Source: Asaia bogorensis (GTDB lineage Bacteria; Pseudomonadota; Alphaproteobacteria; Acetobacterales; Acetobacteraceae). Taken from it: a stretch of DNA of 35,709 nt. This document shows, in pieces, positions 16,036 through 24,171 of the stretch. The notes beneath the pieces are model-generated. The model was not told the origin of the DNA and did not search any database. It saw only the letters and a program-made list of their open reading frames with translations. Both the position numbers and the translations under genes were made by a program. Every line of letters starts with the position of its first letter. Position 1 is the stretch's first letter. The stretch covers positions 1 through 35,709 of the forward strand of contig CAMATI010000017.1 of assembly GCA_945861095.1 (NCBI GenBank). Direction: 5' to 3'.

Positions 16036-17036
16036 AGCAACCGCTGACAATGCGGGTTTCCACCTGGAACCGCCTCCGCAACCGTCGGGCAGTGTTGGAT
16101 GTCCATTGGCTGACCTCGATCGTCTTTACGGTTAGCCTGGTCGGCCTGGTCGCGGTCGCGACCGGGGCAGACTGGCTCGTCACGATGGTCTCGATTTCCG
16201 TATCGACCGTCGGGTTCGGCTTCTTCTATCTGTTGTTTCCGGGCGGTGCCCATTTCGGCATGGCCCTCGCCAATTTCCTGGCGATTTACGCCTGCATGTT
16301 CGAATTCTTCCGCACCGCCAATTTTCCGGACGCTCCCCGGCTCTTTATGCTGGTGTCACTCGCCTTGCCGGTGTTTGGCTTCCTGGCGATCTGTTTCGTG
16401 AGACGCCGATCGCTGTATCGGCTGATCCGCGCGCGTCAGTTGCGGGAATTGGAGCGGCTGCCGGCGTTCAGCCGCTGGCTGTTTGCGACCATGGCCGTCG
16501 GGGCGGCGTCCTTCGCGTTGCCGGAGCAGAATCTGTCGCCGCAGGCCCAGGGATTGGCCCTGTTCGCTGCCATGGCGCTGGTTACGTTCTTCGTCACCAT
16601 CGCGGTGCACGATGTCGTCCTTCTCGTCGTCGATGTCTCCATCGTCTTCGAATCCGTCGCCGCTCGGCTGGATCGGCTGCTGGTGCCGATGCTGGCATTC
16701 CTGACCTTTTATGGTCTGCTGATCGTGGTGTTCGCGTGCCTGTACCGCATCGCCGACCTGACCACGCCGGAGCCACAATTCGCCCTGCACGGCGAACCGT
16801 ATCGGGTCCGCTTCGTCGACGCGTTGTATTACAGCGTGGTTACCATCGCGACGGTCGGATTCGGCGATCTGTCGCCCGCAACCGTGTTGATCCGGGTGCT
16901 GACCGGCATGGAAATCGTGTGCGGAATCCTGATGCTTCTGTTCGGCTTTAGTGAGATCATGCGCAACGCCGGGCCCGACAGCCAGATGCACGAACCGCGC
17001 GGGCGTCGCCTTAATTCGCCCAACGATCCAGCATAG
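16032..17036 (+). CDS. Potassium channel family membrane protein
   Basis: A 334-residue membrane protein with several N-terminal hydrophobic helices (about residues 25-155), then a helix near 185-205 and a C-terminal two-helix pore module. The selectivity filter is TVGFGD at residues 274-279, in the context ALYYSVVTIATVGFGDLSP, matching the ion_trans_2 pore family. No RCK/TrkA-N regulatory domain follows, and the C-terminus is short and polar. I use the GTG at 16032, which overlaps the RidA-family stop (GTGA). ATG 16050 is an alternative. Neither has a clear ribosome-binding site, so coupling is likely. Confidence 0.85.
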   Translation: MKQPLTMRVSTWNRLRNRRAVLDVHWLTSIVFTVSLVGLVAVATGADWLVTMVSISVSTVGFGFFYLLFPGGAHFGMALANFLAIYACMFEFFRTANFPDAPRLFMLVSLALPVFGFLAICFVRRRSLYRLIRARQLRELERLPAFSRWLFATMAVGAASFALPEQNLSPQAQGLALFAAMALVTFFVTIAVHDVVLLVVDVSIVFESVAARLDRLLVPMLAFLTFYGLLIVVFACLYRIADLTTPEPQFALHGEPYRVRFVDALYYSVVTIATVGFGDLSPATVLIRVLTGMEIVCGILMLLFGFSEIMRNAGPDSQMHEPRGRRLNSPNDPA

Positions 17037-17084
17037 TCCCGCCTTCATTCGGTCTTAAATATCGGCACAGCAAAAGGAGAGGCC

Positions 17085-18056
17085 ATGGACTGGACAGGTC
17101 GCAGGGTGCTGGTAACCGGCGGGGCCGGGTTTCTGGGTGCCAATCTATGTCATACGCTGGCGCAACGCGGTGCCAAGGTGATCGCGCTGGACGGGTTCCT
17201 GTTCGGTGGTGGCGCCAATCCGCGCAACCTGGATGGGTCGGGCGTGGAGTTGGTGCGGGGCGATATCCGCGAAATCGACCTGCGGCCGCTGTGCGAGGGT
17301 GCCCACGCCATCTTCAACCTGGCCGCCCAGACCAGCCACATGGGCGGGCAGGCCGATCCGCTGGCCGATATCGCCGTCAACGCGGTGGCCCAGGTGCGCC
17401 TGATCCAGGCCGCGCGGGAAGCCGCCGCGGACGCGATCGTGGTCCATGCCTCGACCCGGCAATTCTATGGGCGGGCCCGCAAGCTGCCGGTGGATGAATC
17501 GGCGTCGGTGGCGCCCCCGGATGCCAATGGCGTGTCGAAATTCGCCGGCGAGCAATACTGGATGCTGGAAAACCGCGTGCGTGGCCGCCCGGTGGTATCG
17601 TTGCGACTGACCAATTGCTACGGCCCGCGGCTGCGCATCCGCGACGCGCGCCAGACCTTCCTGGGCATCTGGATCCGCTGCGTGCTGGAAGACCGTCCGT
17701 TTGAGGTCTGGGGTGGTTCTCAGTTGCGCGACATGACCTATGTGGATGACGTGACGGAAGCCTTCATCCGGTCCGCTGAAAACCAGGCATGCCATGGCAA
17801 TATCTACAATATCGGTGGCGCGCCGCCCGCGTCGCTGACCGAACTGGCCGACATGATGGTCCGCGTGGCCGGCCCGACCGCGACCTACACCACTCGGGAA
17901 TTCCCGGCCGACCGCGCCAGTATCGACATCGGCAGCTACCACGCCGACGACAGCTCATTCCGTAAGGCGTCCGGCTGGGCGCCGACGGTCGGTCTGGAAG
18001 AAGGCATCGACCGGACCCTGGCCTGGTACCGCCCCCGTCTGGCCGATTACCTCTGA
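17085..18056 (+). CDS. NAD-dependent nucleotide-sugar epimerase/dehydratase
   Basis: A 323-residue extended short-chain dehydrogenase. The dinucleotide-binding motif TGGAGFLG lies at residues 11-18, HASTRQFYGR holds the active-site serine/threonine region, and LRLTNCYGPR and RDMTYVDDV are typical of sugar-nucleotide epimerases. At the usual YxxxK position the sequence reads NGVSK (Asn148, Lys152), so the catalytic tyrosine is replaced. I recall other members of this subgroup with NG-x-x-K there. A strong AAGGAGAGG precedes the ATG. The aminotransferase downstream suggests a joint role in making an amino sugar for surface glycans. Confidence 0.88.
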   Translation: MDWTGRRVLVTGGAGFLGANLCHTLAQRGAKVIALDGFLFGGGANPRNLDGSGVELVRGDIREIDLRPLCEGAHAIFNLAAQTSHMGGQADPLADIAVNAVAQVRLIQAAREAAADAIVVHASTRQFYGRARKLPVDESASVAPPDANGVSKFAGEQYWMLENRVRGRPVVSLRLTNCYGPRLRIRDARQTFLGIWIRCVLEDRPFEVWGGSQLRDMTYVDDVTEAFIRSAENQACHGNIYNIGGAPPASLTELADMMVRVAGPTATYTTREFPADRASIDIGSYHADDSSFRKASGWAPTVGLEEGIDRTLAWYRPRLADYL

Positions 18057-18217
18057 GTGTCTGTCCGCAAACATAGTGCACCATTTCAGTGGGCCACCAT
18101 GGGCGTCCGGTGCGTTGCGGCCCCTCGGCGATGGCCCCGCATCGCTTTCGGGGCCGCGCCTGCCAGCCGCCTCATGGTAGCCCGCTGAAAAGGCACACTA
18201 TGTTTCCGGACAGACAC
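18057..18217. mobile_element. 161-bp fold-back element (MITE-like)
   Basis: The ends begin GTGTCTGTCCG and finish CGGACAGACAC, and the two halves remain mostly complementary all the way to the centre. The outer 35 or so bases pair with a few mismatches, GGGC-ACCATG pairs with CATGGT-GCCC, GCGGCCCC pairs with GGGGCCGC, and GCGATG pairs with CATCGC. The whole element can therefore fold into one long imperfect hairpin. TGA flanks it on both sides, possibly a 3-bp target duplication, and the left TGA is also the stop codon of the epimerase gene. No transposase is encoded. Confidence 0.8.
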
Positions 18218-18235
18218 TGACAGGACACAGCACAC

Positions 18236-19363
18236 ATGAGCGGAACGGCAATGGTGCCCCAGGCCAATCCGGGCGCCGGATATCAGGCCCTGAAGACCGA
18301 AATCGATGCCGCCGTCGCGCGGTCGTTGTCCTCCGGCTGGTATATCCTGGGGCAGGAAGTCCGAGCCTTTGAAGCCGAATTCGCGGCCTGGCTGGGTGCC
18401 GGTTCCGCTGTCGGCTGCGGCAACGGCACCGACGCGATCGCGCTGGCTCTGCGCGGCCTTGGGATTGGTCCAGGGTCTGCCGTCGCGACCGTGTCCCATA
18501 CCGCGGTGGCGACCGTCGCGGCGATCGAAATGGTGGGCGCGACGCCGGTGCTGATCGACATCGATCCGCTTTTCTACACCATGGACGCGGCGGAGCTGGC
18601 GCAAGTGCTGGACCAGCCCCCCCCGGGCCTGCCGCCAATACGGGCGGTGCTGCCGGTGCATCTGTATGGTCAGGCCGCCGATCTGGACCCGATCATCGCC
18701 GCCTGCCAACGTCACGGTGCCGCTCTGGTGGAAGATTGTGCCCAGGCTCACGGCGCCAGGCTGCATGGCCAACGGGTCGGCACCTTCGGCGACGCCGCCA
18801 CCTTCAGCTTCTATCCGACCAAGAATCTGGGCGCGCTGGGCGATGGAGGCGCGGTTGTCACGCGGGCACCAAACGATGCCGTCGAAATCGGCGCGCTTCG
18901 TCAATATGGCTGGCACAAGCATTACATCAGCGACACCGTCGGCGTGAACAGCCGGTTGGATGAGCTACAGGCCGCGATCCTGCGGGTGAAACTGGCGCAT
19001 CTGGACGCCGGCAACGCCCGCCGCCAGGCGATCGCCGCGGCTTACGACTCGGCCTTGGCGGGAACCGGGCTGACCCCGCCCGCTCGGCGGCCGGACGCCG
19101 AACATGTCTTCCATCTTTACGTCGTGCGCGCGCCGGAACGGGATGCGATGCAGGCCCACCTGCGTGCCGCCGGTGTCGCGACCGGCATCCATTACCCCAT
19201 GCCCGTCCATCTGCAACCCGCCTATCGCGGCCGGGTTGCGATGGGACCATCGGGCTGCACGCACACCGAGCGCGCGGCAACCGAAGTACTAAGCCTGCCG
19301 CTGTTCCCCGAACTGACCGACGCCCAGGTGGAGCATGTCTGCGCGGTGCTGCGAACCCTGTAG
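18236..19363 (+). CDS. DegT/DnrJ/EryC1-family sugar aminotransferase
   Basis: A 375-residue PLP enzyme that transfers an amino group to a keto-sugar nucleotide. The PLP lysine is Lys196 in SFYPTKNLGALGDGG, and EDCAQAHGA holds the cofactor-binding aspartate. GCGNGTDAIALAL near the N-terminus and GIHYPMPVHLQPAY near the C-terminus are family hallmarks. AGGA ten bases upstream supports the start at 18236. It was probably directly downstream of the epimerase before a 161-bp fold-back element separated them. The product is likely a precursor for a modified surface glycan. Confidence 0.92.
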   Translation: MSGTAMVPQANPGAGYQALKTEIDAAVARSLSSGWYILGQEVRAFEAEFAAWLGAGSAVGCGNGTDAIALALRGLGIGPGSAVATVSHTAVATVAAIEMVGATPVLIDIDPLFYTMDAAELAQVLDQPPPGLPPIRAVLPVHLYGQAADLDPIIAACQRHGAALVEDCAQAHGARLHGQRVGTFGDAATFSFYPTKNLGALGDGGAVVTRAPNDAVEIGALRQYGWHKHYISDTVGVNSRLDELQAAILRVKLAHLDAGNARRQAIAAAYDSALAGTGLTPPARRPDAEHVFHLYVVRAPERDAMQAHLRAAGVATGIHYPMPVHLQPAYRGRVAMGPSGCTHTERAATEVLSLPLFPELTDAQVEHVCAVLRTL

Positions 19364-19370
19364 CGGCGCG

Positions 19371-19442
19371 TGGCAAAGCCGCCCCAGCCCCACTGGTTCT
19401 TCAGTTCGTCGAAGTCGTTCTCGCAATCGCCTCGTACCCGCC
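19371..19442 (-). pseudogene. Relic of a transposase C-terminal region
   Basis: On the minus strand about 25 codons read RGDCENDFDELKNQWGWGGF, which I recognise as a conserved stretch of IS1380-like transposases. An in-frame stop lies just upstream, and the fragment ends against the aminotransferase stop codon. It is a scar of an insertion sequence, not a gene. The family call rests on motif recall only. Confidence 0.6.
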
Positions 19443-19833
19443 GGATTTAGGTTGAATCTTGCCCCATCGGCGATGTTCCAACCTGGCACCTCGGCCCATG
19501 GGTCCCGGGCTGGTATCGCACCGGGCATGCCGCCAGCGGTCCAGGGAGATCGCACTGTTGCATCGCGTTCCGAACCGGCGGCCTCGGGGAACCGAGGATT
19601 GGTCGGACGCAGAACATCACATGGCGGATACCATCCACTTTCCGTGGGTTCGTCATCCGGCGCTTCGCAATATCGACCCCGCCACCAAACGTGCTGGCAC
19701 GACACGAACGCCGCGCGGGCCGGCGGGTGGCGCGCGCGTCATGGAGACAGTCATGGCGACCGTCGTTCCAACCGACGCGCCAATATTGTGTCATGGGTTG
19801 AAATTCATCGACATTTTTACCTGTCGATTGCAA
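19443..19833. other. Gene-free stretch before the pterin cassette
   Basis: I find no credible gene. Open frames on both strands lack protein-like composition and a ribosome-binding site. The last 60 or so bases become much more AT-rich than the surroundings and lead into the candidate promoter of the next gene. Confidence 0.5.
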
Positions 19834-19862
19834 TTGATTTGAAAGCACTACGACACTATATC
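19834..19862 (+). promoter_or_regulatory. Candidate promoter of pterin cassette 1
   Basis: TTGATT at 19834-19839, a 17-base spacer, and TATATC at 19857-19862, in a locally AT-rich stretch. The implied leader is about 35 bases and contains an AGGAT just before the ATG at 19905. Confidence 0.45.
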
Positions 19863-19904
19863 CATGTGTGAATTGTGTAACGAAAGCGATGGGTGGGACA
19901 GGAT

Positions 19905-20273
19905 ATGCTTGAAACATTTGTCGAATTCACGTTCGAAGCAGCACATCAGGTGCCGCCGCACTCGACGCTCCATGGTCATTCGTTCCGGGTCGTCGTTTTC
20001 ATGACGGGGGAGCGTGATCCAGTTTTCGGCTGGTCACACAATTTGTACGACGTCCAGGCCGCGGTGAACGAGACAAAGCAGCGCCTGAACGACTCCTATC
20101 TGAACGATATCGAGGGCCTGGAAGTGCCGTCCCTGGAAAATGTCGCTGCCTGGATTTGGGACCGCCTGGATCCCGTGGTCCCCGGCCTTGACCGGGTGCT
20201 GATCCGTCGCGGCATCGAAGGTGCCGGGGAGGGTTGCTCCTACTCCGGCCGTCGGCTGAGAAGCGCCGCCTGA
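19905..20273 (+). CDS. QueD/PTPS-like protein, copy 1, catalytic residues altered
   Basis: A 122-residue protein of the 6-pyruvoyl-tetrahydropterin synthase / 6-carboxy-tetrahydropterin synthase fold, which normally converts dihydroneopterin triphosphate. The similarity to E. coli QueD is plain (FTFEAAH, LHGHSF, YLNDIEGLE, AAWIWDRL). The zinc histidines are kept (H14, H23, H25). The loop that carries the nucleophilic Cys27 of QueD is about five residues shorter and has no cysteine. The Asp-His pair in RLDHHYLND becomes N62-D63, and the Glu of the VKE strand appears as Arg. It may bind rather than convert a pterin, or use another mechanism. Its stop overlaps the next start (TGATG). Confidence 0.85.
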   Translation: MLETFVEFTFEAAHQVPPHSTLHGHSFRVVVFMTGERDPVFGWSHNLYDVQAAVNETKQRLNDSYLNDIEGLEVPSLENVAAWIWDRLDPVVPGLDRVLIRRGIEGAGEGCSYSGRRLRSAA

Positions 20274-20938
20274 TGACCGCCATCCATCGGCTGGTTCGGC
20301 CGCGGCGCGCGAATGAAGCCATGGACGTGCCGCTTCTCGACACCGAACGGCAACTCCTGACCGCCACCGCCGCGGTCAAGATCGGGGAGCTTTTCGACAT
20401 CCTGCATATCGACCACCGCAACGACCACAACACCCGCGATACGCCGCGCCGCGTCGCCAAGATGTTTGTCGAGGAGATGATGAGAGGCCGGTTTTCCGCG
20501 CCTCCCGTGCTGACCGGATTCGACAATGTCCATAATTTCGATCAACTCATCGTGATTGGCCCGATCGATGTGCGATCCACCTGCGCACACCATCTGATGC
20601 CGATCTACGGAGAGGCGTTCATCGGCGTCCTGCCGTCGGAAACCGGGCAGATCATCGGGTTGTCGAAATACGATCGTATTGTCGATCATTTTTGCGGACG
20701 CCTGCAGATCCAGGAGGAGTTGGTCCAGCAGATCGGTCAATTCGTCATGGATCAGACATCCCCGCGCGGTGTTGCGGTCCGTATCAGCGCGGTGCATATG
20801 TGCAAAACTCACCGCGGGGTGCGGGCAAGCCATCGCAGCCGCATGATCACCGGCGCCTATTTCGGCTCGCTCGCCGACGATCACCAACTGAAAGCGGAAT
20901 TCCTGACGGAGTGCGCCGAATTGGCGCGATCGGCCTAA
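20273..20938 (+). CDS. folE: GTP cyclohydrolase I, copy 1
   Basis: A 221-residue GTP cyclohydrolase I, which opens GTP to 7,8-dihydroneopterin triphosphate, the first step to folates, pterins and queuosine. Key residues are intact: zinc ligands C104, H107 and C177 (STCAHHLMP, VHMCKTHRG), the GLSKYDR substrate loop, the RLQIQEEL segment and the RGVR turn. The protein is therefore predicted to be active. It is translationally coupled to the QueD-like gene and followed 90 bp later by the PruR-like gene. A near-identical arrangement is repeated at 24172-25208, so this is not simply the housekeeping folE. Confidence 0.93.
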   Translation: MTAIHRLVRPRRANEAMDVPLLDTERQLLTATAAVKIGELFDILHIDHRNDHNTRDTPRRVAKMFVEEMMRGRFSAPPVLTGFDNVHNFDQLIVIGPIDVRSTCAHHLMPIYGEAFIGVLPSETGQIIGLSKYDRIVDHFCGRLQIQEELVQQIGQFVMDQTSPRGVAVRISAVHMCKTHRGVRASHRSRMITGAYFGSLADDHQLKAEFLTECAELARSA

Positions 20939-20964
20939 CAAAAGCCCGGTTCAAAGACGCGATC

Positions 20965-20985
20965 CGCGGGGCGGCAAACCCCGCG
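20965..20985 (+). terminator. Hairpin between folE copy 1 and the PruR-like gene
   Basis: CGCGGGG-CGGCAAA-CCCCGCG, a perfect 7-bp stem with a 7-nt loop and no T-run, 26 bp after the folE stop. It could attenuate expression of the sensor genes relative to the pterin genes. Confidence 0.35.
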
Positions 20986-21028
20986 ACAGGCGCGTCGCCT
21001 GGATACGGGAAGATCGGGGATCAAAGAG

Positions 21029-21538
21029 ATGGGGCTCACCAGACGTGCTTTTGGAACCTCGGTCCTTGCCGCCGGGTTCTCCGGGCTTGCACAGGCCGCG
21101 GAGCTTCCGCCGATCGCCGGCAAACCGATTCTGACGATTTCCGGTCGGATTGGGGTATTCAACGCCGACAAGCGCGCGCTGTTCGACCGCCCGCTGCTGG
21201 AAAGCCTGGGAATGACTGGGTTTACCACCACCACCCCGTGGCACGATGGCCCGGTCCGCTTCGAAGGCGTCCCGATGGCGCGTATCATGAGCGCGGTGCG
21301 GGCATCGGGCGACATGGTGATTGCCACCGCGTTGAACGATTATGAGACGCGCATCCCGCTGATGGATTTCACCGAATTCAACGTCCTGCTGGCCTTGAAG
21401 CGCGACGGCGAATATATGCCAGTGCGCGACAAGGGACCGCTGTTCATCGTCTATCCGTTCGACAGCAATCCTGCTCTGCGTCTGCAAAAATACTATAGTC
21501 GCTCCGCCTGGCAACTCGCCCGCCTCGTCGTGATATGA
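21029..21538 (+). CDS. PruR-like periplasmic pterin-binding protein (sulfite-oxidase fold)
   Basis: A 169-residue exported protein. The N-terminus (LTRRAFGTSVLAAGFSGLAQA) is a signal peptide with a Tat-like twin arginine. The mature part matches the small molybdopterin-dependent-oxidoreductase-like domain (LTISGRIGVFN, FTTTTPWHDGPVRFEGVPMARIM, PLFIVYPFD). Such enzymes bind molybdenum through a cysteine, but this protein contains no cysteine at all, so it should not be a molybdoenzyme. The established parallel is PruR of Agrobacterium, a pterin-binding periplasmic protein encoded with the GGDEF-EAL protein DcpA. Its stop overlaps the start of the GGDEF-EAL gene by four bases, as expected for such a partner. 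Confidence 0.85.
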   Translation: MGLTRRAFGTSVLAAGFSGLAQAAELPPIAGKPILTISGRIGVFNADKRALFDRPLLESLGMTGFTTTTPWHDGPVRFEGVPMARIMSAVRASGDMVIATALNDYETRIPLMDFTEFNVLLALKRDGEYMPVRDKGPLFIVYPFDSNPALRLQKYYSRSAWQLARLVVI

Positions 21539-24051
21539 ACGACCGGCGGGTATCGCCGTCGATGCAACCCGCCCCGCGAACCATGGGCAGCCGGAATACC
21601 CCGCGACGCTTTGTCCTGGCGCTTGGCTGCCTGAGCGGGTTCCTGATCCTCGCCGCATCCTACATATCCGTCCTGGTGATGGAACGCCAACGGTCCCTGG
21701 AGGCGGTTTCGCGGTACAACTCCACTTGGCTGCTCACCCAAGCCGCCGTGGAAGTGGCTCGCCTGGAAGCCACCATCGGCGGCTATGCGCTGGGGATCAG
21801 CGGCGTTGACAAGGACGAGCTGCATCTTCGGATGGAGATCGTCGCCAACCGGGTCCGCCTGCTCGACAGCGGCGAAGTGCGGACGCTGATCGCCGTGTTC
21901 CCCGATCTGGGGACCGCCGAACAGGAATTCCGCGAAGCCATCGCCGCGGCGCACCATTTGATGGATGCGATCGACACGCCGGGCGTGCCGCAAAAACTGC
22001 TGGAACGGCTGGCCGCGCTGAACCCCAGGCTGATGCGCCTGGCATCCTCGGGCTATGCCTATGGCGGTGATCTCGCGGCGGCCGATCTGGCGCAGTTGAG
22101 CGAGATGCATTGGCTGTTTTCCGGCGTTCTGGCCGGTTTGATCGGATGCGGATTCACGCTGATCGGCATTCTGGGCTGGCACAACCGTATGCTGTTCCGC
22201 GCCCATGCCGAGGTGAACGAACTGGTCACCGACCTGAAGCACACCAGCACCGAGTTGTCGGACGCAAATCATCGCGTTCAGGAGGCAATGACCGAGGCGC
22301 AGCAACAGAACGAGATCCTACGCGCGCGAGACGTGGAACTGCATACCCAGAATGCGCGCTTCGATGCCGCGTTGAACAACATGTCGCAGGCCCTGTGCAT
22401 GGTCGACGCGAACCAGCGGCTGATCGTCTGCAATGTCCGATTCCAGGAACTATTCGGCACGCCGCCGGGCGCGGTGCAGCCCGGAAGCTCGGTGTCCGAC
22501 GTGTATTGCGCCATCGAAACCGCCAATCGGTATGATTTCCAACTTATCGAGGCGATCCGGCGTGACCAGCAGGAATTGGTGTTCTCCCATCGCCCCGGCA
22601 ATTTCCTGCATGACGTTCCGGATGGGCCGGCGCTGGCGGTGTCACATCAACCCATGTCCGGCGGCGGCTGGGTCGCGACCTACGAAGACGTCACCGCTCG
22701 GCGGCAGGCGGAAGCGCGGATCCACTACATGGCGCATCACGATACCCTGACCAACCTGCCGAACCGCGCCCTGCTGCATGAACGGCTGGCCGCGATGCTG
22801 CGGGAACCAGGTCGACGCGGGGAACGTCTCGCGTTTCTTTGCCTCGACCTCGACTATTTCAAGACCGTCAACGACACCCTCGGCCATCCGGTGGGCGACG
22901 CATTGCTGGAAGCCGTGGCCGACCGGTTGCGGCATTGCGTGCGCGATGACGACCTGGTCGCGCGTATCGGGGGCGATGAATTCGCGATCCTGCAGCCGTC
23001 CGCCGGTCACCCGCGGCAGGCGGAATTGTTGTCCCAGCGGGTGATCGAAAGCCTGTCACAGCCATTCGATCTGGATGGCCAGCGGGTGATCATGGGTGTC
23101 AGCATCGGCATAGCGATCGCGATGGAACCGGGCGGTGATGCCAATCTGCTGATGAAATGCGCGGACATGGCCTTGTACTGCGCCAAGGCCGAGGGCCGTG
23201 GCACCTATCGCTTCTTCCGCCCCGAAATGGATGCGGCGATGCAGACCCGGCGGACCATGGAATTGGACCTGCGGGAGGCGATGGCCAACGAGGATTTCAC
23301 CGTCTACTACCAGCCGATCTTCGACCTGCGGGCCAACCGGGTGAGCGGGTTCGAGGCCCTGGTACGCTGGCGGCATCCGCTGAATGGGCTGGTCTCGCCG
23401 GGCGATTTCATCGCGCTGGCCGAAGAACTGGGGCTGATCGTTCCCATCGGGGAGTGGATCCTGACCCGGGCCTGCCGCGATGCCGCGACCTGGCCAGACG
23501 ATCTGCGCGTGTCGGTCAACCTGTCCCCCGTGCAATTCCGGGGCGAGAGTCTGGTGACCACCGTAAGTCGTGCGTTGCAGGCCGCTGGCCTGTCGCCACG
23601 ACGGCTGGAGTTGGAGATTACCGAGACGGCCCTGTTGCAGGACAGTGAGAAGGTCGTCTCCGAATTGCACAAGCTGCGCGATCTGGGCCTGCGGATCGCA
23701 CTGGATGATTTCGGCACCGGATATTCGTCGCTGAGCTATCTGCGCAGTTTCCCGTTCGACAAGCTGAAGATCGATCAGTCCTTCGTGCGGGAGATGGGCA
23801 CGCGTCCGGACTGCCGAGCGATTGTGCATTCGGTGGCGGCGTTGGCGTCGAGTCTGGGGATTATTACGACGGCCGAAGGTGTCGAGTCGAAGGAACAGCT
23901 CGAAGAGATTCGGCTGGCTGGCTGTGCGGAGGCGCAGGGCTATTACTTCGATCGTCCGCTGCCGGTCGAAGACTTGCATCGATGGTTCCAACCGCGTGCG
24001 AACGATTCCAAGGACAGACATATGTACCTTGAGCCGAATATACATGTATGA
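21535..24051 (+). CDS. DcpA-like GGDEF-EAL cyclic-di-GMP enzyme, copy 1
   Basis: An 838-residue inner-membrane signalling protein. Helix one (about 24-45) and helix two (about 195-216) enclose a periplasmic domain of about 150 residues. A coiled-coil linker, a PAS-like domain (about 275-385), a GGDEF domain (motif GGDEF at 479-483) and an EAL domain (EALVRW from 607) follow. An RxxD inhibitory site (RDDD) lies five residues before GGDEF. EAL residues look complete (NLSPVQF, LEITETALL, LDDFGTGYSS, KIDQSF, TTAEGVE), so both synthesis and breakdown of cyclic di-GMP are possible. Coupling to the PruR-like gene suggests that pterin-loaded PruR contacts its periplasmic domain and sets the balance. 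Confidence 0.9.
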   Translation: MNDRRVSPSMQPAPRTMGSRNTPRRFVLALGCLSGFLILAASYISVLVMERQRSLEAVSRYNSTWLLTQAAVEVARLEATIGGYALGISGVDKDELHLRMEIVANRVRLLDSGEVRTLIAVFPDLGTAEQEFREAIAAAHHLMDAIDTPGVPQKLLERLAALNPRLMRLASSGYAYGGDLAAADLAQLSEMHWLFSGVLAGLIGCGFTLIGILGWHNRMLFRAHAEVNELVTDLKHTSTELSDANHRVQEAMTEAQQQNEILRARDVELHTQNARFDAALNNMSQALCMVDANQRLIVCNVRFQELFGTPPGAVQPGSSVSDVYCAIETANRYDFQLIEAIRRDQQELVFSHRPGNFLHDVPDGPALAVSHQPMSGGGWVATYEDVTARRQAEARIHYMAHHDTLTNLPNRALLHERLAAMLREPGRRGERLAFLCLDLDYFKTVNDTLGHPVGDALLEAVADRLRHCVRDDDLVARIGGDEFAILQPSAGHPRQAELLSQRVIESLSQPFDLDGQRVIMGVSIGIAIAMEPGGDANLLMKCADMALYCAKAEGRGTYRFFRPEMDAAMQTRRTMELDLREAMANEDFTVYYQPIFDLRANRVSGFEALVRWRHPLNGLVSPGDFIALAEELGLIVPIGEWILTRACRDAATWPDDLRVSVNLSPVQFRGESLVTTVSRALQAAGLSPRRLELEITETALLQDSEKVVSELHKLRDLGLRIALDDFGTGYSSLSYLRSFPFDKLKIDQSFVREMGTRPDCRAIVHSVAALASSLGIITTAEGVESKEQLEEIRLAGCAEAQGYYFDRPLPVEDLHRWFQPRANDSKDRHMYLEPNIHV

Positions 24052-24171
24052 CTGCATTATTATTGTCATTCATCGGTTTATAGCGCGGATTCGGACGCCT
24101 CGTTAACCGTTTCCCAACACTTGCGTGGCTAGGGTGTGGCACTGGACTCCAACCCCGGAACCCGCAAAGTC

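Noticed and set aside
18057..18235. Intrinsic terminator between epimerase and aminotransferase
   Set aside because: The hairpin is far too long, has no T-run, and its ends look like transposon termini, so a fold-back element is the better reading.
19364..19904. PreQ1 or other riboswitch controlling the QueD-like gene
   Set aside because: No recognisable aptamer pattern is visible. QueD genes are often under preQ1 control, but no other queuosine genes (queC, queE, queF) are nearby.
24052..24171. Sigma-54 promoter (TGGCAC) before QueD-like copy 2
   Set aside because: TGGCAC occurs, but the required TTGC element at the correct spacing is missing.
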